DNA from: Paenibacillus terrae
Lineage (GTDB): Bacteria; Bacillota; Bacilli; Paenibacillales; Paenibacillaceae
Length of the DNA: 64,000 nt
NCBI RefSeq assembly: GCF_000943545.1
Contig: NZ_JTHP01000005.1
Coordinates: forward strand, 106,342-170,341
Direction of reading: 5' to 3'
Made by a program: the position numbers and the translations under genes. Positions within the stretch are counted from its first letter, which is position 1. Every line of letters begins with the position of its first letter. The notes beneath the pieces are model-generated. The model saw nothing but the letters and a program-made list of their open reading frames with translations. It did no database searches and was not told the origin of the DNA. Positions 46,404-57,093 of the stretch are shown here, one piece after another.

Positions 46404-47357
46404 TTATTGATCCAGTGTTTCGCTCCAGTCATGAACAGCGCTGCCTTCGAGATATTTCTCGCAATCCATAGCCGCCATGCAGCCTGTTCCCGCAGCCGTA
46501 ATGGCTTGACGGTAACGGTTATCCTGCACGTCCCCGCAAGCAAACACCCCGGGAATGTTCGTTTCTGTCGTTCCTGGTTTCACTTGAATATAGCCATGAT
46601 CGTCTGTACTGATTTGACCATTCAGGAAGCCCGTATTAGGCGTATGTCCGATTGCCACGAACACACCATCTGCCTCCAGCAGCTCATCCTGATTCGTCTC
46701 ATTATTGTGTACCTTCAAGCCCTTTAATCCCGTCTCTCCCGTTACGACCTCCACAGGAGTCCGGTTTAACGCCCAATGTACTTTTTCATTTTCCCGTGCG
46801 CGATCCTGCATAATTTTAGACGCCCGCAGCTCATCGCGACGGTGAACCAAGGTTACGCTGGAAGCAAACCGGGTCAGGAAGCTCGCTTCCTCCATGGCTG
46901 AATCGCCGCCACCCACTACAATGATTTTTTTCCCACGGAAAAAGAAGCCGTCGCAGGTCGCGCAAGTACTGACTCCGCGTCCCACATTGTCCTGCTCACC
47001 CGGAATACCAAGATATCTGGCGGACGCTCCTGTAGCAATAATCACCGACTCCGCCTCAATGATGCCTCTTCCCTCTACCTTCACTTTAAAAGGGCGCTTG
47101 CTGAAATCCACTTCCTCTACCCAGCCAGAAGTAAATTCAGCGCCAAAGCGTTCGGCCTGCTTGCGCATGTTATCCATCAACTCAGGTCCGAGGATACCTT
47201 GCTCAAAACCCGGAAAATTTTCAATTTCGGTCGTTGTGGTAAGCTGCCCGCCGGGCTGCATTCCCTCAATGATCAGTGGATTCATGTTTGCGCGCGCCAA
47301 ATAAATAGCTGCTGTGTAGCCTGCAGGACCTGTACCAATAATTATGGATTTATACAT
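46404..47357 (-). CDS. trxB: Thioredoxin-disulfide reductase
   Basis: 317 residues. FAD-binding GTGPAG (8-13), redox pair Cys132/Cys135 in CATC, NADPH-binding GGGDSA (149-154), and the C-terminal FAD motif FACGDVQDNRYRQAI. It reduces thioredoxin with NADPH in the cytoplasm. 40 nt after the TPR gene, likely on the same transcript, and followed by a strong terminator. The order his genes, TPR, trxB is usual in Bacillales. Confidence 0.95.
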   Translation of the reverse strand: MYKSIIIGTGPAGYTAAIYLARANMNPLIIEGMQPGGQLTTTTEIENFPGFEQGILGPELMDNMRKQAERFGAEFTSGWVEEVDFSKRPFKVKVEGRGIIEAESVIIATGASARYLGIPGEQDNVGRGVSTCATCDGFFFRGKKIIVVGGGDSAMEEASFLTRFASSVTLVHRRDELRASKIMQDRARENEKVHWALNRTPVEVVTGETGLKGLKVHNNETNQDELLEADGVFVAIGHTPNTGFLNGQISTDDHGYIQVKPGTTETNIPGVFACGDVQDNRYRQAITAAGTGCMAAMDCEKYLEGSAVHDWSETLDQ

Positions 47358-47397
47358 ACGTTTGTTGCCTCCTTCTAAGTGGTGTTTGTATCAGGTC

Positions 47398-49185
47398 TCA
47401 GACCTGCTTTTTAAACGTGGAGAGCGGCTGTTTCATCTTCTGCTTGATACCGCACACGCTGTCAATCTGGCGTGCATAGCGACTTACGGTCGATACGGAA
47501 ATACCATAACGGTCAGCTACTTCCTGATAGGTCACCGAATGATGATTCATTTTGGCTGTCAAGTATTCCAGCGCCGCTGCCCATCCCTCAGTATGCTGAA
47601 CAATTGGGACTTCCGGGGCAAGCCGATCCAGATATTCCAGCCAAAGTGACCTCAAATCGCGCTGCATGACCGGATCAGACTTGCTCATAACGGCAAGTAC
47701 CTTATCCAGCACTGCCTGCCATTCCGGATGGACAGTTGGATGGGCAGACACCTCATCTTCGGATACGTGGTGAACCTTCTCTGACTCTGGTCGCAGAAGT
47801 CGCTCCGTTTCCTGATTTGTCTCTTGTATTTCCTTAACTGACGGCTCCGTCAGCTCTTGCAGCACCTGCAAGGCGCGCCGTTTCAGCTCGCCTTCCTGAT
47901 CCGGGTCTTCTACGAAGGACTCCAATGCCTGTCGCACCTCATCGTCACCGATCAAGCTTAGCGCCTGAATAACTTGAAGCTGGGTCGCTCGATCGCCGTG
48001 GCGCAACGCCCAAAAGAAGGAAGACCGGATTAGCGGGTCTCGCTTCATACTGTCAGGCACCTGGTCCGCTCCGAACTTCTCCCACATGCGGAATTGCTCC
48101 TCAAAGGGGAGATGGTAATGGTAGCTGAGTACTTGCAGCGGTGTACCCTCCTGCTGGAGCTCCTCCAGCCGGGACAGGAAAAACCGTGGAACTTCCGAGG
48201 AAGCGTCCTGCTTTTGCAAATGCCCCCACAACCGCCGGGCTTCCGCATATCTTCCCGTATTGCTGGCAGCCACCGCCGTATAATGGTACAGGGAGGCATC
48301 ATCATTATTCTCTCCGTCACCTTGAAGCAACCTGCGAAAATGTCTGTAGGCCTCCTCATGACGTCCGAGAATCCCCATCGTAGTAGCCAGCTTGAATACC
48401 TGCTCCTCCTGAAATGGTATGGTGACCGTCAACGTTCGAATCAGACGATCCAATTCCGGGCCGCCGCCCTCATGCTGATAAAAGATCGCCAGATTGCACA
48501 GCGCATGCAAATTACCCGGTTCATCCTCCAGCACCCGAAGAATGGTAGTCTTCGCATTTTGAAACAGTCCCATGTAGTAATACGCCAGCGCCAGATTGTT
48601 CCGCGCAGCGAACATGTCCGGCTGTTCCTCTGAAATTTGCTTAAGCAATTGGGCCGCCTGAGCAAACTTCCCTTCCTCCAGCAGGACACGGGCCTGATCA
48701 TGCTCGACCACTCCCTGCCGGGCCTTAATGCGGTTCAGCTTGGTTGGACGGTCCAGCTCATAATAGAGCAGCTCCATCATTTCCTCGGCTTCATCGAGAA
48801 ACTGTCCTTCTTCGTCCTCCTCCAAATACGTGACCAAGGCTTTCTCCGCTTCTTCAAACTGCTCCATATTGGCGTAATTATTCGCCATGTAGAAGTAACA
48901 CTCTGTCATCGACGGGTCTACGTCGCTTAGAACAGAGGACAGGATCTCATTCGAACCTGCATAATCCCCCATCTCTGATAATATACCCGCCATATTGCAA
49001 TGATTCACCGGATTATCCGGTTCATATTCAACGGCTTTGCGAAAATATTTCAATGCCTTGTCATAATGATTGCGATCAAGCGAGCGCACAGCTTTCTCAA
49101 AAAAGAAAGATGCGTCGAAACGCAAAACAATAATCTTAGGGCTAGGTCCCGAAGCTCGCAGATGTTTCCCTTTCATAAATAACAA
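47398..49185 (-). CDS. Tetratricopeptide-repeat protein with C-terminal helix-turn-helix
   Basis: About 595 residues. TPR helices run from about 25 to 300 (DKALKYFRKAVEYEPDNPVN; FAARNNLALAYYYMGLFQNA). A central helical part follows, then an acidic linker, and near the C-terminus a helix-turn-helix (VTYQEVADRYGISVSTVSRY). It probably scaffolds protein contacts and may bind DNA. The start is uncertain: TTG at 49185 has GGAGG 5 nt before it, while ATG at 49176 is 14 nt away. It is the conserved neighbour of trxB in Paenibacillus/Bacillus; exact function unknown. Confidence 0.78.
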   Translation of the reverse strand: MLFMKGKHLRASGPSPKIIVLRFDASFFFEKAVRSLDRNHYDKALKYFRKAVEYEPDNPVNHCNMAGILSEMGDYAGSNEILSSVLSDVDPSMTECYFYMANNYANMEQFEEAEKALVTYLEEDEEGQFLDEAEEMMELLYYELDRPTKLNRIKARQGVVEHDQARVLLEEGKFAQAAQLLKQISEEQPDMFAARNNLALAYYYMGLFQNAKTTILRVLEDEPGNLHALCNLAIFYQHEGGGPELDRLIRTLTVTIPFQEEQVFKLATTMGILGRHEEAYRHFRRLLQGDGENNDDASLYHYTAVAASNTGRYAEARRLWGHLQKQDASSEVPRFFLSRLEELQQEGTPLQVLSYHYHLPFEEQFRMWEKFGADQVPDSMKRDPLIRSSFFWALRHGDRATQLQVIQALSLIGDDEVRQALESFVEDPDQEGELKRRALQVLQELTEPSVKEIQETNQETERLLRPESEKVHHVSEDEVSAHPTVHPEWQAVLDKVLAVMSKSDPVMQRDLRSLWLEYLDRLAPEVPIVQHTEGWAAALEYLTAKMNHHSVTYQEVADRYGISVSTVSRYARQIDSVCGIKQKMKQPLSTFKKQV

Positions 49186-49328
49186 AGGCACCTCCTTTAA
49201 CTGTAACTGGCATGTTCATACCCTTCAGTATACCACAACTTCAAAACGACTTGACAGTAGGGTATACCTCATCCCAAAAAACGGAACCCTGTCCTGACCC
49301 ATCCGCTGGAAAATAAGTGGATAAGCCA

Positions 49329-49370
49329 AATAGCCGCACGCGCCTTCATGTGTAAAAAGGCAGCGTTCGG
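49329..49370 (-). terminator. Possible his operon terminator
   Basis: On the minus strand AGCCGAACGCTGCCTT and AAGGCGCGTGCGGCT form an interrupted stem followed by ATTTGG. Weak U-run; it lies between hisJ and the TPR gene. Confidence 0.4.
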
Positions 49371-49407
49371 CTGGTCACCAGGCTATATATTAGGCAGAAC
49401 TTAGACA

Positions 49408-50232
49408 TCAAAGCGTCAACGGCACGGACGAGCGCTCACGCTGCCGGAATACGGCAAGCTCACGATATCCGACCTCATGCAGAAGCGCGCGCGCCTTCTC
49501 CAAATGCTCGGACAGCTTCGCCGGATCATGAGCATCCGACCCTACCGTCAGCGGGATGCCTAGCGACAATGCCTCCTCCAGCATGCGGCGGCTCGGGAAC
49601 ATCTCTGCACAGGGCTTGGATAGCCCCGATGCATTCAGCTCCATCGCCCGCCCGCCGCGGGCAACGGCCGAGAGTACAGAGCGCTCCAGCTCACGCAGCT
49701 CCTCCTCTTCCTCCGGCTTCGGATAGTGGCCGAAACGCTTAATGACATCCAGATGGCCCATGATGTCATACAACCCGGTAGCTGCCGCTTTGGAAACCGC
49801 ATCGTAATAAGTCCGGTACACCTCCAGCACATTTTTGCCTTCCCAATGGTGTACCTGACGGAAATCCGTTACATCCCACTCCCCGAGAAAATGTACGGAG
49901 CCAATCACATAATCCCACGGGTATGCGGTGATGATGTCTTCGATTTCCTGTTCCCAGCCCTCGATGTAGTCGCCTTCCAAGCCGACACGAATGTCAATCT
50001 GTCCCTTATAGCGTTCCTTTAATTTCAGACATTCTTCCACATATCGGGGCAGCTCTTCCATAGGCATCGCCATCTCCGGGTAATAGTCGGCCGGGTTAAC
50101 ATGCAATAGCGGCATGTGATCGGACAAGCCGAGCTGATCCAGCCCTAGCCGAATACCCTGCTGCACATACTCTTCCAGATTTCCTATCGCATGTCCGCAG
50201 CGGGCATGATGCGTATGATAGTCAATTTTCAT
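49408..50232 (-). CDS. hisJ: Histidinol-phosphatase, PHP family
   Basis: 274 residues; removes phosphate from histidinol phosphate, the step before HisD. PHP metal ligands are seen in DYHTHHARCGH (HxH), GLEGDYIEG, GSVHFLGEWD, GHLDVIKRFG and TVGSDAHDP. GAGGGGAG precedes the ATG. Last gene of the his operon, 36 nt after hisIE, so the pathway does not rely on a HAD-type phosphatase here. Confidence 0.92.
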   Translation of the reverse strand: MKIDYHTHHARCGHAIGNLEEYVQQGIRLGLDQLGLSDHMPLLHVNPADYYPEMAMPMEELPRYVEECLKLKERYKGQIDIRVGLEGDYIEGWEQEIEDIITAYPWDYVIGSVHFLGEWDVTDFRQVHHWEGKNVLEVYRTYYDAVSKAAATGLYDIMGHLDVIKRFGHYPKPEEEEELRELERSVLSAVARGGRAMELNASGLSKPCAEMFPSRRMLEEALSLGIPLTVGSDAHDPAKLSEHLEKARALLHEVGYRELAVFRQRERSSVPLTL

Positions 50233-50268
50233 GTGGCACTCCCCTCTTTCAGCGCTACAGCACCCATT

Positions 50269-51009
50269 TTAATCACGACGGGGACGCTCATGGCGGCGGT
50301 TCAGCTCAGCCAGCACATCATCCAGCGGTAGTTTGCGCTCCTGTAACAGTACCAGCAAGTGATAGATCAGATCACTGACCTCCAGACGAAGCTCCTCATT
50401 ATCCTTATTCTTGGCGGCAATGATTGTCTCGGATGCTTCTTCGCCAACCTTTTTCAGAATCTTATCCACGCCTTTGTCAAAAAGGTAGGTCGTATAGGCC
50501 CCTTCAGGACGTGTCACTTCCCGCTCCTTAATGATTGCTTCCAGCTGGGCAAGCACCTCAAAGCGGTTTGTTGCAGCATGAGCCGTGCCCGTCTGAGTCG
50601 CCGCCAACGCCTGGCCCCCGGCATTTCCCGTAGCAGGAGCTACAGCCTTTCCTGGCGCAGAAATATCACGGAAAAAGCAGCTCGTCGCTCCAGTATGGCA
50701 GGCAGGGCCATTCGGAATTACACGAACAAGCAGAGCGTCACCGTCACAATCAAGCTGAATGGAGGTGATTTTTTGCGTATTTCCCGAGGTTGCCCCCTTG
50801 TGCCACAGCTCCTGTCTGGAACGAGACCAAAACCAGGTCTCTCCCGATTCCAGAGAAAGCTTCAACGATTCTCGGTTCATATAGGCCAGCGTCAATACTT
50901 GCAGCGAAGCATCATCCTGCACAATCGCCGAGACAAGCCCCGCTTCATTCCAGCGAATATTATCCAATACCTGTTCCAGAGATAGCTGCTGGTTCAATTC
51001 GTTGCTCAT
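50269..51009 (-). CDS. hisIE: Bifunctional phosphoribosyl-AMP cyclohydrolase / phosphoribosyl-ATP pyrophosphatase
   Basis: 246 residues. The HisI part (1-115: [29 protein letters not shown], and zinc cysteines in DCDGDALL and [10 protein letters not shown]) is joined to the HisE part (about 155-246: [16 protein letters not shown]) by an Ala/Thr/Gly-rich linker longer than usual. It catalyses steps 2 and 3 of histidine synthesis. The start overlaps the end of hisF by 4 bp. Confidence 0.94.
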   Translation of the reverse strand: MSNELNQQLSLEQVLDNIRWNEAGLVSAIVQDDASLQVLTLAYMNRESLKLSLESGETWFWSRSRQELWHKGATSGNTQKITSIQLDCDGDALLVRVIPNGPACHTGATSCFFRDISAPGKAVAPATGNAGGQALAATQTGTAHAATNRFEVLAQLEAIIKEREVTRPEGAYTTYLFDKGVDKILKKVGEEASETIIAAKNKDNEELRLEVSDLIYHLLVLLQERKLPLDDVLAELNRRHERPRRD

Positions 51010-51764
51010 CGTATCTCCACTCCTCTACGCTTCAAATCCCGTTTTAGCTCGGGAATTCCTATTTCTTTATAGTGAAAAATGGTTGCCGCTAAGCCAGCGT
51101 CCGCTTTACCCGCCGTAAACACGTCATAAAAATGCTCCTGCTTGCCCGCTCCACCGGAAGCAATGACCGGAATACCCACGGTATCCGACACCGCAGAGGT
51201 CAGCGGCAGATCAAAACCATCCTTGGTTCCGTCCGCATTCATGCTGGTCAGCAAAATTTCGCCTGCCCCCAGCCGTTCAGCCTCCTTGGCCCAGGCCAAG
51301 GCCCGAATGCCGGATGGCGTGCGGCCTCCGTGCGTATACACTTCCCATTCGCCCCAAGCCTCATTGTACTTGGCATCAATCGCGACTACGATGCATTGTG
51401 AGCCAAAGCTACGCGCACCCTCCGCAATCAGCTGAGGGTTGCGAACAGCCGCCGTATTAATGCCGATTTTATCGGCCCCTGCACGCAGGATGCGTTTCAT
51501 ATCATCGACATGCGATATCCCGCCGCCCACGGTGAAGGGAATGGCAATTTCCCCCGCTGTCTGACGAACCACCTCTTCCATAGTGGCGCGACCTTCAACC
51601 GCAGCGGAAATATCCAGAAATACGATTTCGTCCGCCCCTTCCCGGTCATAAAGCGCCGCCAGCTCTACCGGATCGCCTGCATCGCGTAAATTCACAAAAT
51701 TGACGCCCTTAACTACCCTGCCATCCTTTACGTCCAGGCAGGGAATAATACGTTTAGCCAGCAT
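51006..51764 (-). CDS. hisF: Imidazole glycerol phosphate synthase subunit HisF
   Basis: 252 residues; TIM barrel. It takes ammonia from HisH to make imidazole glycerol phosphate. Catalytic Asp in [16 protein letters not shown] and in [18 protein letters not shown]. Phosphate-binding GGG and SGG loops are present. It starts 11 nt after hisA. Confidence 0.96.
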   Translation of the reverse strand: MLAKRIIPCLDVKDGRVVKGVNFVNLRDAGDPVELAALYDREGADEIVFLDISAAVEGRATMEEVVRQTAGEIAIPFTVGGGISHVDDMKRILRAGADKIGINTAAVRNPQLIAEGARSFGSQCIVVAIDAKYNEAWGEWEVYTHGGRTPSGIRALAWAKEAERLGAGEILLTSMNADGTKDGFDLPLTSAVSDTVGIPVIASGGAGKQEHFYDVFTAGKADAGLAATIFHYKEIGIPELKRDLKRRGVEIR

Positions 51765-51775
51765 GCCTACTCCCC

Positions 51776-52507
51776 CTATGCCTTTGCTACAGCTTGTACG
51801 GCGACCTGTAAATCAATGCTGCCTGTATACAATGCCTTACCCACAATAGCGCCGCCTACACCTTTTTGCGCATAGGCACTCAACGTAATCAGATCGTCCA
51901 TCTTGCTGACACCACCGGAGGCAATTACGGTACGTCCACTACTTTTCGCAAGTGCCACGATAGCCTCCACATTCGGACCCTGCATCATTCCATCGCGGGA
52001 AATATCCGTAAAAATGAACGTTTCCGCGCCCTTGGAGGCCAGCTCAGCCGCTAGTTCATCCGCTCGCACCTCCGAGGTTTCGAGCCACCCTCGTGTCGCT
52101 ACATAGCCATTTCGCGCATCCAGACCAATCGCGATCCGGTCACCATAGGTACCCAACACCGCTTCCGTAAAAGCACGGTCCTCAATCGCCGCCGTGCCCA
52201 AAATCACGCGGCTCACGCCTAGTGACAACAGCCGCTCCACATGCTCGCGCGTACGCAAGCCCCCGCCCACCTGTACAGGTACCTGCACCGCAGACGCGAT
52301 GCGTCCGATCAGCTCATCGTTCACAGGTTGACCCGCTTTCGCACCGTCCAGATCGACCAAATGAATGTAGGAACCGCCCAAGCGCTCCCATTCGCGGGCC
52401 ACCTCCACCGGATTTTCATTGTATATCGTCTCCTGGTTATAATCACCCTGCACCAGCCGTACACATTTGCCATCGCGAATATCAATCGCCGGATATATCG
52501 TGAACAA
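51776..52507 (-). CDS. hisA: ProFAR isomerase HisA
   Basis: 243 residues; TIM barrel that opens the ribose of ProFAR. Catalytic Asp in [14 protein letters not shown], second Asp in [15 protein letters not shown], phosphate loops VGGGLRT and ASGGVSK. I choose the TTG at 52507 (AAGGGGGT 5 nt upstream); the ATG nine codons earlier has no ribosome site. Confidence 0.95.
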   Translation of the reverse strand: MFTIYPAIDIRDGKCVRLVQGDYNQETIYNENPVEVAREWERLGGSYIHLVDLDGAKAGQPVNDELIGRIASAVQVPVQVGGGLRTREHVERLLSLGVSRVILGTAAIEDRAFTEAVLGTYGDRIAIGLDARNGYVATRGWLETSEVRADELAAELASKGAETFIFTDISRDGMMQGPNVEAIVALAKSSGRTVIASGGVSKMDDLITLSAYAQKGVGGAIVGKALYTGSIDLQVAVQAVAKA

Positions 52508-52549
52508 AGTATGACCCCCTTGTGAGCTATTCAAAAAAACTATGTGTAA

Positions 52550-53179
52550 TTACGCTCGCTTTTCCGCCTCTGCCAATTCCAAAAACTGACGAAGCAGTCG
52601 CATTCCCATTTCCCCACTCTTCTCTGGATGGAACTGCATACCGTATACATGGCCTCTGCCTACGATAGCTGTTACCGGCCCGCCGTAATCGGTCACCGCC
52701 AACAAATCGCTTTCTACCTCCGGCTTGGCATGATAAGAATGCACAAAATACACATGCCCTTCCTCCAAGCCTTGCACCAACGGATGTTCCGGCTGCGTCA
52801 TGCGCAGACGATTCCAGCCCATATGAGGCACTTTCACACCCAGATCAGGAGCAAAGCGCACGACCTCTCCCGGCAAAATATTCAGCCCCTCATGGCTGCC
52901 ATATTCTTCGCCACGAGTGAACAACAGCTGCATCCCCAAGCAAACGCCAAGCAACGGCTGTCCGGCGCTCGCAACCTCCTGAATGACTCGATCCAAGCCG
53001 CTAGAACGCAAATGCTCCATAGCGTCTCCGAACGCCCCTACACCCGGCAAAATCACACCGCTGGCGGAACGAATCACTTTCGCATCTCCTGTGACTACAG
53101 CCTCATAGCCAAGACGTTCAACCGCTTTGCTCACACTATGCAGATTGCCTCTGCCGTAATCCACAATAGCAATGGACAT
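52550..53179 (-). CDS. hisH: Imidazole glycerol phosphate synthase glutaminase subunit HisH
   Basis: 209 residues; class I glutamine amidotransferase supplying ammonia to HisF. Nucleophile Cys in LLGVCLGMQLLF, oxyanion segment LPGVGAFGDAM, catalytic His-Glu in MQFHPEKS. It begins 3 nt after hisB. Confidence 0.96.
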   Translation of the reverse strand: MSIAIVDYGRGNLHSVSKAVERLGYEAVVTGDAKVIRSASGVILPGVGAFGDAMEHLRSSGLDRVIQEVASAGQPLLGVCLGMQLLFTRGEEYGSHEGLNILPGEVVRFAPDLGVKVPHMGWNRLRMTQPEHPLVQGLEEGHVYFVHSYHAKPEVESDLLAVTDYGGPVTAIVGRGHVYGMQFHPEKSGEMGMRLLRQFLELAEAEKRA

Positions 53180-53182
53180 GGA

Positions 53183-53791
53183 CTACAGCACTCCCTTCGT
53201 CGAAGGCACTCCCGTCACCCGCGGGTCAATGGATGTCGCTTCATCCAGCGCACGTCCCAGTGCCTTGAACACCGCCTCGATCATATGGTGGGTATTTTGC
53301 CCGTAGTGAACAATGACGTGCAGCGTCATACGAGCCTCCAGCGCGAATTTCCACAGAAATTCATGCACCAGCTCCGTCGAAAAGCTCCCTACCTGCTGTG
53401 ACGGATACTCCGCACGATACTCAAAATGCGGTCGGTTACTAAGATCAATGACGACCTGCGCGAGCGCCTCATCCATCGGTACAAAGACGCTGGCATAGCG
53501 CTTGATTCCTTTTTTATCACCTAACGATTCCAGTAAGGTTTGCCCCAGACAGATACCAATGTCCTCCACGGTATGGTGATCGTCGATGTCAACATCCCCT
53601 CTGGCCTGTACGTTCAGGTCAAACTGTCCGTGCTTGGTGAACAAATCCAGCATATGATTCAGAAAAGGGACATCTGTCTCGATTTCGGTTTGCCCTGTGC
53701 CGTCTACCGCAAAAGATAGCTGAATATCCGTTTCGTTCGTCTTCCGGCTGACGCTGCCTGTACGTCCTGCACCGTTATTTTCATTCCCCAT
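53183..53791 (-). CDS. hisB: Imidazoleglycerol-phosphate dehydratase HisB
   Basis: 202 residues; monofunctional IGPD, no phosphatase domain. Metal-binding signatures DIDDHHTVEDIGICLGQ and HVIVHYGQNTHHMIEAVFKA. The ATG at 53791 overlaps the hisD end by 11 bp (GGTGG 6 nt upstream). The open frame runs further into hisD, but that part is not HisB-like. Confidence 0.93.
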   Translation of the reverse strand: MGNENNGAGRTGSVSRKTNETDIQLSFAVDGTGQTEIETDVPFLNHMLDLFTKHGQFDLNVQARGDVDIDDHHTVEDIGICLGQTLLESLGDKKGIKRYASVFVPMDEALAQVVIDLSNRPHFEYRAEYPSQQVGSFSTELVHEFLWKFALEARMTLHVIVHYGQNTHHMIEAVFKALGRALDEATSIDPRVTGVPSTKGVL

Positions 53792-55088
53792 CGCCATCCA
53801 CCGCCTTCTTCTCATTGTCCAATCGAACCTGTATCGCCCTTGCGTGGCCTTCCAGCCCTTCATGCCGGGCAAGCTGCATAATCGTCTCTCCATTGCGTAA
53901 CAGCGCTTCCTTGCTGTAATAGATCATACTCGACTTCTTGATAAAATCATCAATATCGACCGGAGAAGAGAACCGCGCAGTTCCATTGGTCGGAATAATG
54001 TGGTTAGGCCCGGCAAAATAATCGCCTACCGGCTCCGAGCTGTACGCTCCCAGAAAAATCGCTCCCGCATTTTCAATCAGACCCACATGCTCCATCGGAT
54101 TCTCTGTCATGATTTCCAAATGCTCCGGGGCAAGTTTGTTCACAATCTGGATCCCCTCATGCAAAGTGTCCACGACAATAATCGCTCCATAGGCATCAAC
54201 CGATGCAGCAGCAATATCTCTGCGCGGCAGCTCTGCTAATTGGCGCTGCACCTCGGCTGAAACTTCTTCTGCCAAGCGTTGCGAGGGCGTAACCAGAATG
54301 GCCGAGGCCATTTCGTCATGTTCTGCCTGCGAGAGCAGATCAGCCGCTACATAAGAGGCGTTCGCCGTATCGTCAGCCAGCACGACAATTTCACTCGGTC
54401 CTGCAATACTGTCGATATCCACCGCCCCGTATACCTCGCGCTTCGCCAGCGCTACATAAATGTTGCCGGGGCCGCAAATTTTATCGACCGGTTCAATACT
54501 ATCTGTCCCATAAGCGAGAGACGCAATCGCCTGCGCTCCGCCAACCCGGTACATTTCTGTCACACCCGCCTCTGCCGCAGCTACCAGTGTATATGGATCA
54601 ATTCCCGCCTTGCCGCCTGTTGCCGGGGGTGTCACCATGACGATCTCCGGTACACCAGCCACCTGAGCCGGAATCACATTCATCAGCACCGAGGACGGAT
54701 AAGCCGCTTTACCACCTGGAACATATACGCCTACCCGCTTCAACGGTCGGATGATCTGACCCAGCAAGCTGCCGTCCGGCTGCAAATCCATCCACGAATT
54801 ACGTTTTTGCTTCATATGAAAAGCACGGATATTGTCCGCCGCCTCCCGAATCGCCTGCAAAAAAGAAGGCTCCACCTTGTCATATGCCGCCTTCAATTCT
54901 TCCTCCGTCACACGGAGCTGCTCCGCCGTCAGCGATACACCATCGAACGATTCCGTATACCGCAGGACAGCCGCATCTCCCTCCTGCCGTACCGAACGGA
55001 TAATCGCATGAACGGCTTCATTTTGCTCAGGTGTACCATAATCTACCTCCCGCTGGAGATTGAAATCACGAGCCGATACGATCTTCAT
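53781..55088 (-). CDS. hisD: Histidinol dehydrogenase
   Basis: 435 residues; NAD- and zinc-dependent two-step oxidation of histidinol to histidine. Motifs: YVPGGKAAYPSSVLMNVIPA, signature IDSIAGPSEIVVLADDTANA, DLLSQAEHDE, and PTNGTARFSSPVDIDDFIK. The ATG at 55088 has GGGGAAGGG just upstream; the frame opens 16 codons earlier without a ribosome site. 59 nt after hisG. Confidence 0.96.
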   Translation of the reverse strand: MKIVSARDFNLQREVDYGTPEQNEAVHAIIRSVRQEGDAAVLRYTESFDGVSLTAEQLRVTEEELKAAYDKVEPSFLQAIREAADNIRAFHMKQKRNSWMDLQPDGSLLGQIIRPLKRVGVYVPGGKAAYPSSVLMNVIPAQVAGVPEIVMVTPPATGGKAGIDPYTLVAAAEAGVTEMYRVGGAQAIASLAYGTDSIEPVDKICGPGNIYVALAKREVYGAVDIDSIAGPSEIVVLADDTANASYVAADLLSQAEHDEMASAILVTPSQRLAEEVSAEVQRQLAELPRRDIAAASVDAYGAIIVVDTLHEGIQIVNKLAPEHLEIMTENPMEHVGLIENAGAIFLGAYSSEPVGDYFAGPNHIIPTNGTARFSSPVDIDDFIKKSSMIYYSKEALLRNGETIMQLARHEGLEGHARAIQVRLDNEKKAVDGDGE

Positions 55089-55147
55089 TTTTCCCTTCCC
55101 CCTTACTTGCAGCTTGCAGATTGTTCTCCTAACCATTGGCCTTTACC

Positions 55148-55792
55148 TTAGTCCCTGGGTGCCACCGTAGTCGGAATTACCTGATGCAGTCGGTCACACA
55201 ACGCCTGAATCGGACCATTTTTCATCCGGTAGCTGACCCGATTGGCAATCAGCCGACTCGTAATATCCAAAATACTGATCTGCTCGACCAATCCGTTCTC
55301 TCTCAAGGTCTGCCCTGTTTCCACCATATCGACAATCCGGTCTGCCAATCCGATTAGCGGTGCCAGCTCGATAGAACCATTCAGCTTGATAACCTCCACC
55401 TGCTGGCCTTGCTCCCGAAAATACTGGGAAGCCACATTCGGATACTTCGTAGCCACCCGCTGACGAATACCCGGCTGCCAATCCGGCAAAGCAATGACCG
55501 ACATTCGGCAACGGGCAATCCCCAGATCAAGCAGCTCATACACATCCTTGTTCTCTTCCAGCAAAACATCCTTGCCTACAATGCCGATATCCGCAGCTCC
55601 GTACTCCACATACGTGGGAACGTCGACCGGCTTCGCCATAATAAACTCCATTCCCAGTTCAGGCAGCGGAATAACCAGCTTGCGCGTATCATCCACATCT
55701 ACTGGAATAGGAACCCCCGCTCGACGAAAAAGCTCAGAAGCCTGCTTATAAATCCGTCCCTTCGGCATGGCTACCTTCAACGTCTCCGTCAT
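55148..55792 (-). CDS. hisG: ATP phosphoribosyltransferase catalytic subunit, short form
   Basis: 214 residues, the short HisG that lacks the C-terminal histidine-sensing domain and works with HisZ. Motifs: [28 protein letters not shown], and [20 protein letters not shown] after [12 protein letters not shown]. First committed step of histidine synthesis. Its start overlaps the hisZ stop (ATGA). GGGAGGG precedes it. Confidence 0.96.
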   Translation of the reverse strand: MTETLKVAMPKGRIYKQASELFRRAGVPIPVDVDDTRKLVIPLPELGMEFIMAKPVDVPTYVEYGAADIGIVGKDVLLEENKDVYELLDLGIARCRMSVIALPDWQPGIRQRVATKYPNVASQYFREQGQQVEVIKLNGSIELAPLIGLADRIVDMVETGQTLRENGLVEQISILDITSRLIANRVSYRMKNGPIQALCDRLHQVIPTTVAPRD

Positions 55793-56994
55793 GGTAATTC
55801 CCTCCCTTGTACCGGTTGTCTTTCTTCGACTGTGTAGCTGTAAACCTTTGCATACAAGTCCTGTTGCTCGCGGCGGCGATCCTCAGGCCCACCCGTCAGC
55901 CCTGTCACCACAGTCCGTCCTGCTCCACGAAGCTGTGCCGCGGCGGATAACGCCTCTCTGCGTCCCTGCTCGTCATAACGAATGAGCACTGGGCGTTTCG
56001 CCTCGATCTGGATACCGTCCACACCATCGACAATCCGGTTCGTCTTCAACGCGAATCCCGTCGCAGGAACGGAACGACCAAACTGCTGTAGCAGATTGTC
56101 ATAACGCCCTCCATTACATACTGGGAATCCGATTTCCGCCGCATACCCCTCAAAAGTCATTCCTGTATAATATGAAAAGTCTCCGATCATAGTAAGGTCA
56201 ATTAGCACATGCTCAGACACGCCGTAACTCTCCAGTACTTCCCAAACCTCGCACAGATGCACAATGGATTGAATCGTCTGCTGCTCGACGCTAAGACGGG
56301 TAGCCTGCTCACAAATTTCTTTGCCCCCGCGAAGCCGGAGAATAGCCTCCAGCTTATCCCGATGTTCGGTAGGCAAACCCAAAGCTTCAATCGCTGTCCG
56401 GTAGCCCACCACATCACGGTTCAGTAACAGCTCCTTTAACGCTTGCTGTTCAGCCTGGCGACCCGGAATGATTTCCTCGAACAGACCGTTCAGGAATCCG
56501 ACATGCCCCATGGCAATTTTAAAAGAGGACACCCCTGCCGCCTGCAACGATGCAATCGCCAATGCCACGACCTCCGCATCAGCCTCGGGCGAGTCATCGC
56601 CTACCAGCTCCACGCCCGTCTGGAAAAACTCTGCTTCTCTTCCCGCCTCTTCCTCAATCGCCCGAAATACATTTGCGTGATAGGAAAGCCGGAGTGGTAC
56701 TTCCTCTTCCTTCAACAGCGACGATACCACACGCGCAATCGGTGCAGTCATATCAGATCGCAGCACCAGCGTAGTTCCCCGGTTATTGAGCAGCTTGAAC
56801 AACTTCCGATCCGAAGTAGAACTAGCCACACCCACCGTATCGTAGTATTCCATCGTAGGCGTCATAATCTGACGGTAGCCCCAACGTTCCATACATTCGA
56901 GTACATTCAATTCAATCGCCCGCAGCTTCGACACCGCACGCGGAAGGTAATCCCGAACCCCTACGGGGATTTCAAATCCTTTTGGCTTGGTCAT
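55789..56994 (-). CDS. hisZ: ATP phosphoribosyltransferase regulatory subunit HisZ
   Basis: 401 residues; a histidyl-tRNA synthetase paralogue that binds and regulates short HisG. HisRS-like core: [72 protein letters not shown]. The ATG at 56994 has GAGGTGAT upstream; an ATG 12 codons earlier is less likely. First gene of the his operon. Confidence 0.93.
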   Translation of the reverse strand: MTKPKGFEIPVGVRDYLPRAVSKLRAIELNVLECMERWGYRQIMTPTMEYYDTVGVASSTSDRKLFKLLNNRGTTLVLRSDMTAPIARVVSSLLKEEEVPLRLSYHANVFRAIEEEAGREAEFFQTGVELVGDDSPEADAEVVALAIASLQAAGVSSFKIAMGHVGFLNGLFEEIIPGRQAEQQALKELLLNRDVVGYRTAIEALGLPTEHRDKLEAILRLRGGKEICEQATRLSVEQQTIQSIVHLCEVWEVLESYGVSEHVLIDLTMIGDFSYYTGMTFEGYAAEIGFPVCNGGRYDNLLQQFGRSVPATGFALKTNRIVDGVDGIQIEAKRPVLIRYDEQGRREALSAAAQLRGAGRTVVTGLTGGPEDRRREQQDLYAKVYSYTVEERQPVQGRELP

Positions 56995-57063
56995 CTCTAT
57001 CACCTCATGATTTCGCAGTATCTTTATCATGGTAAAGTGCTAATAAACTAAAGTATATTCGAT

Positions 57064-57093
57064 ATATTATCATGCCCTGCCTGTGAACGTCAA
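57064..57093 (-). promoter_or_regulatory. Sigma-A promoter of the his operon
   Basis: TTGACG (57088-57093), 18 nt, TAATAT (57064-57069) on the minus strand, about 70 nt before hisZ. The leader is too short for a T-box, and none is seen. Confidence 0.6.

Noticed and set aside
57031..57064. T-box or his attenuator before hisZ
   Set aside because: The leader is only about 60-70 nt and lacks specifier and terminator structures.
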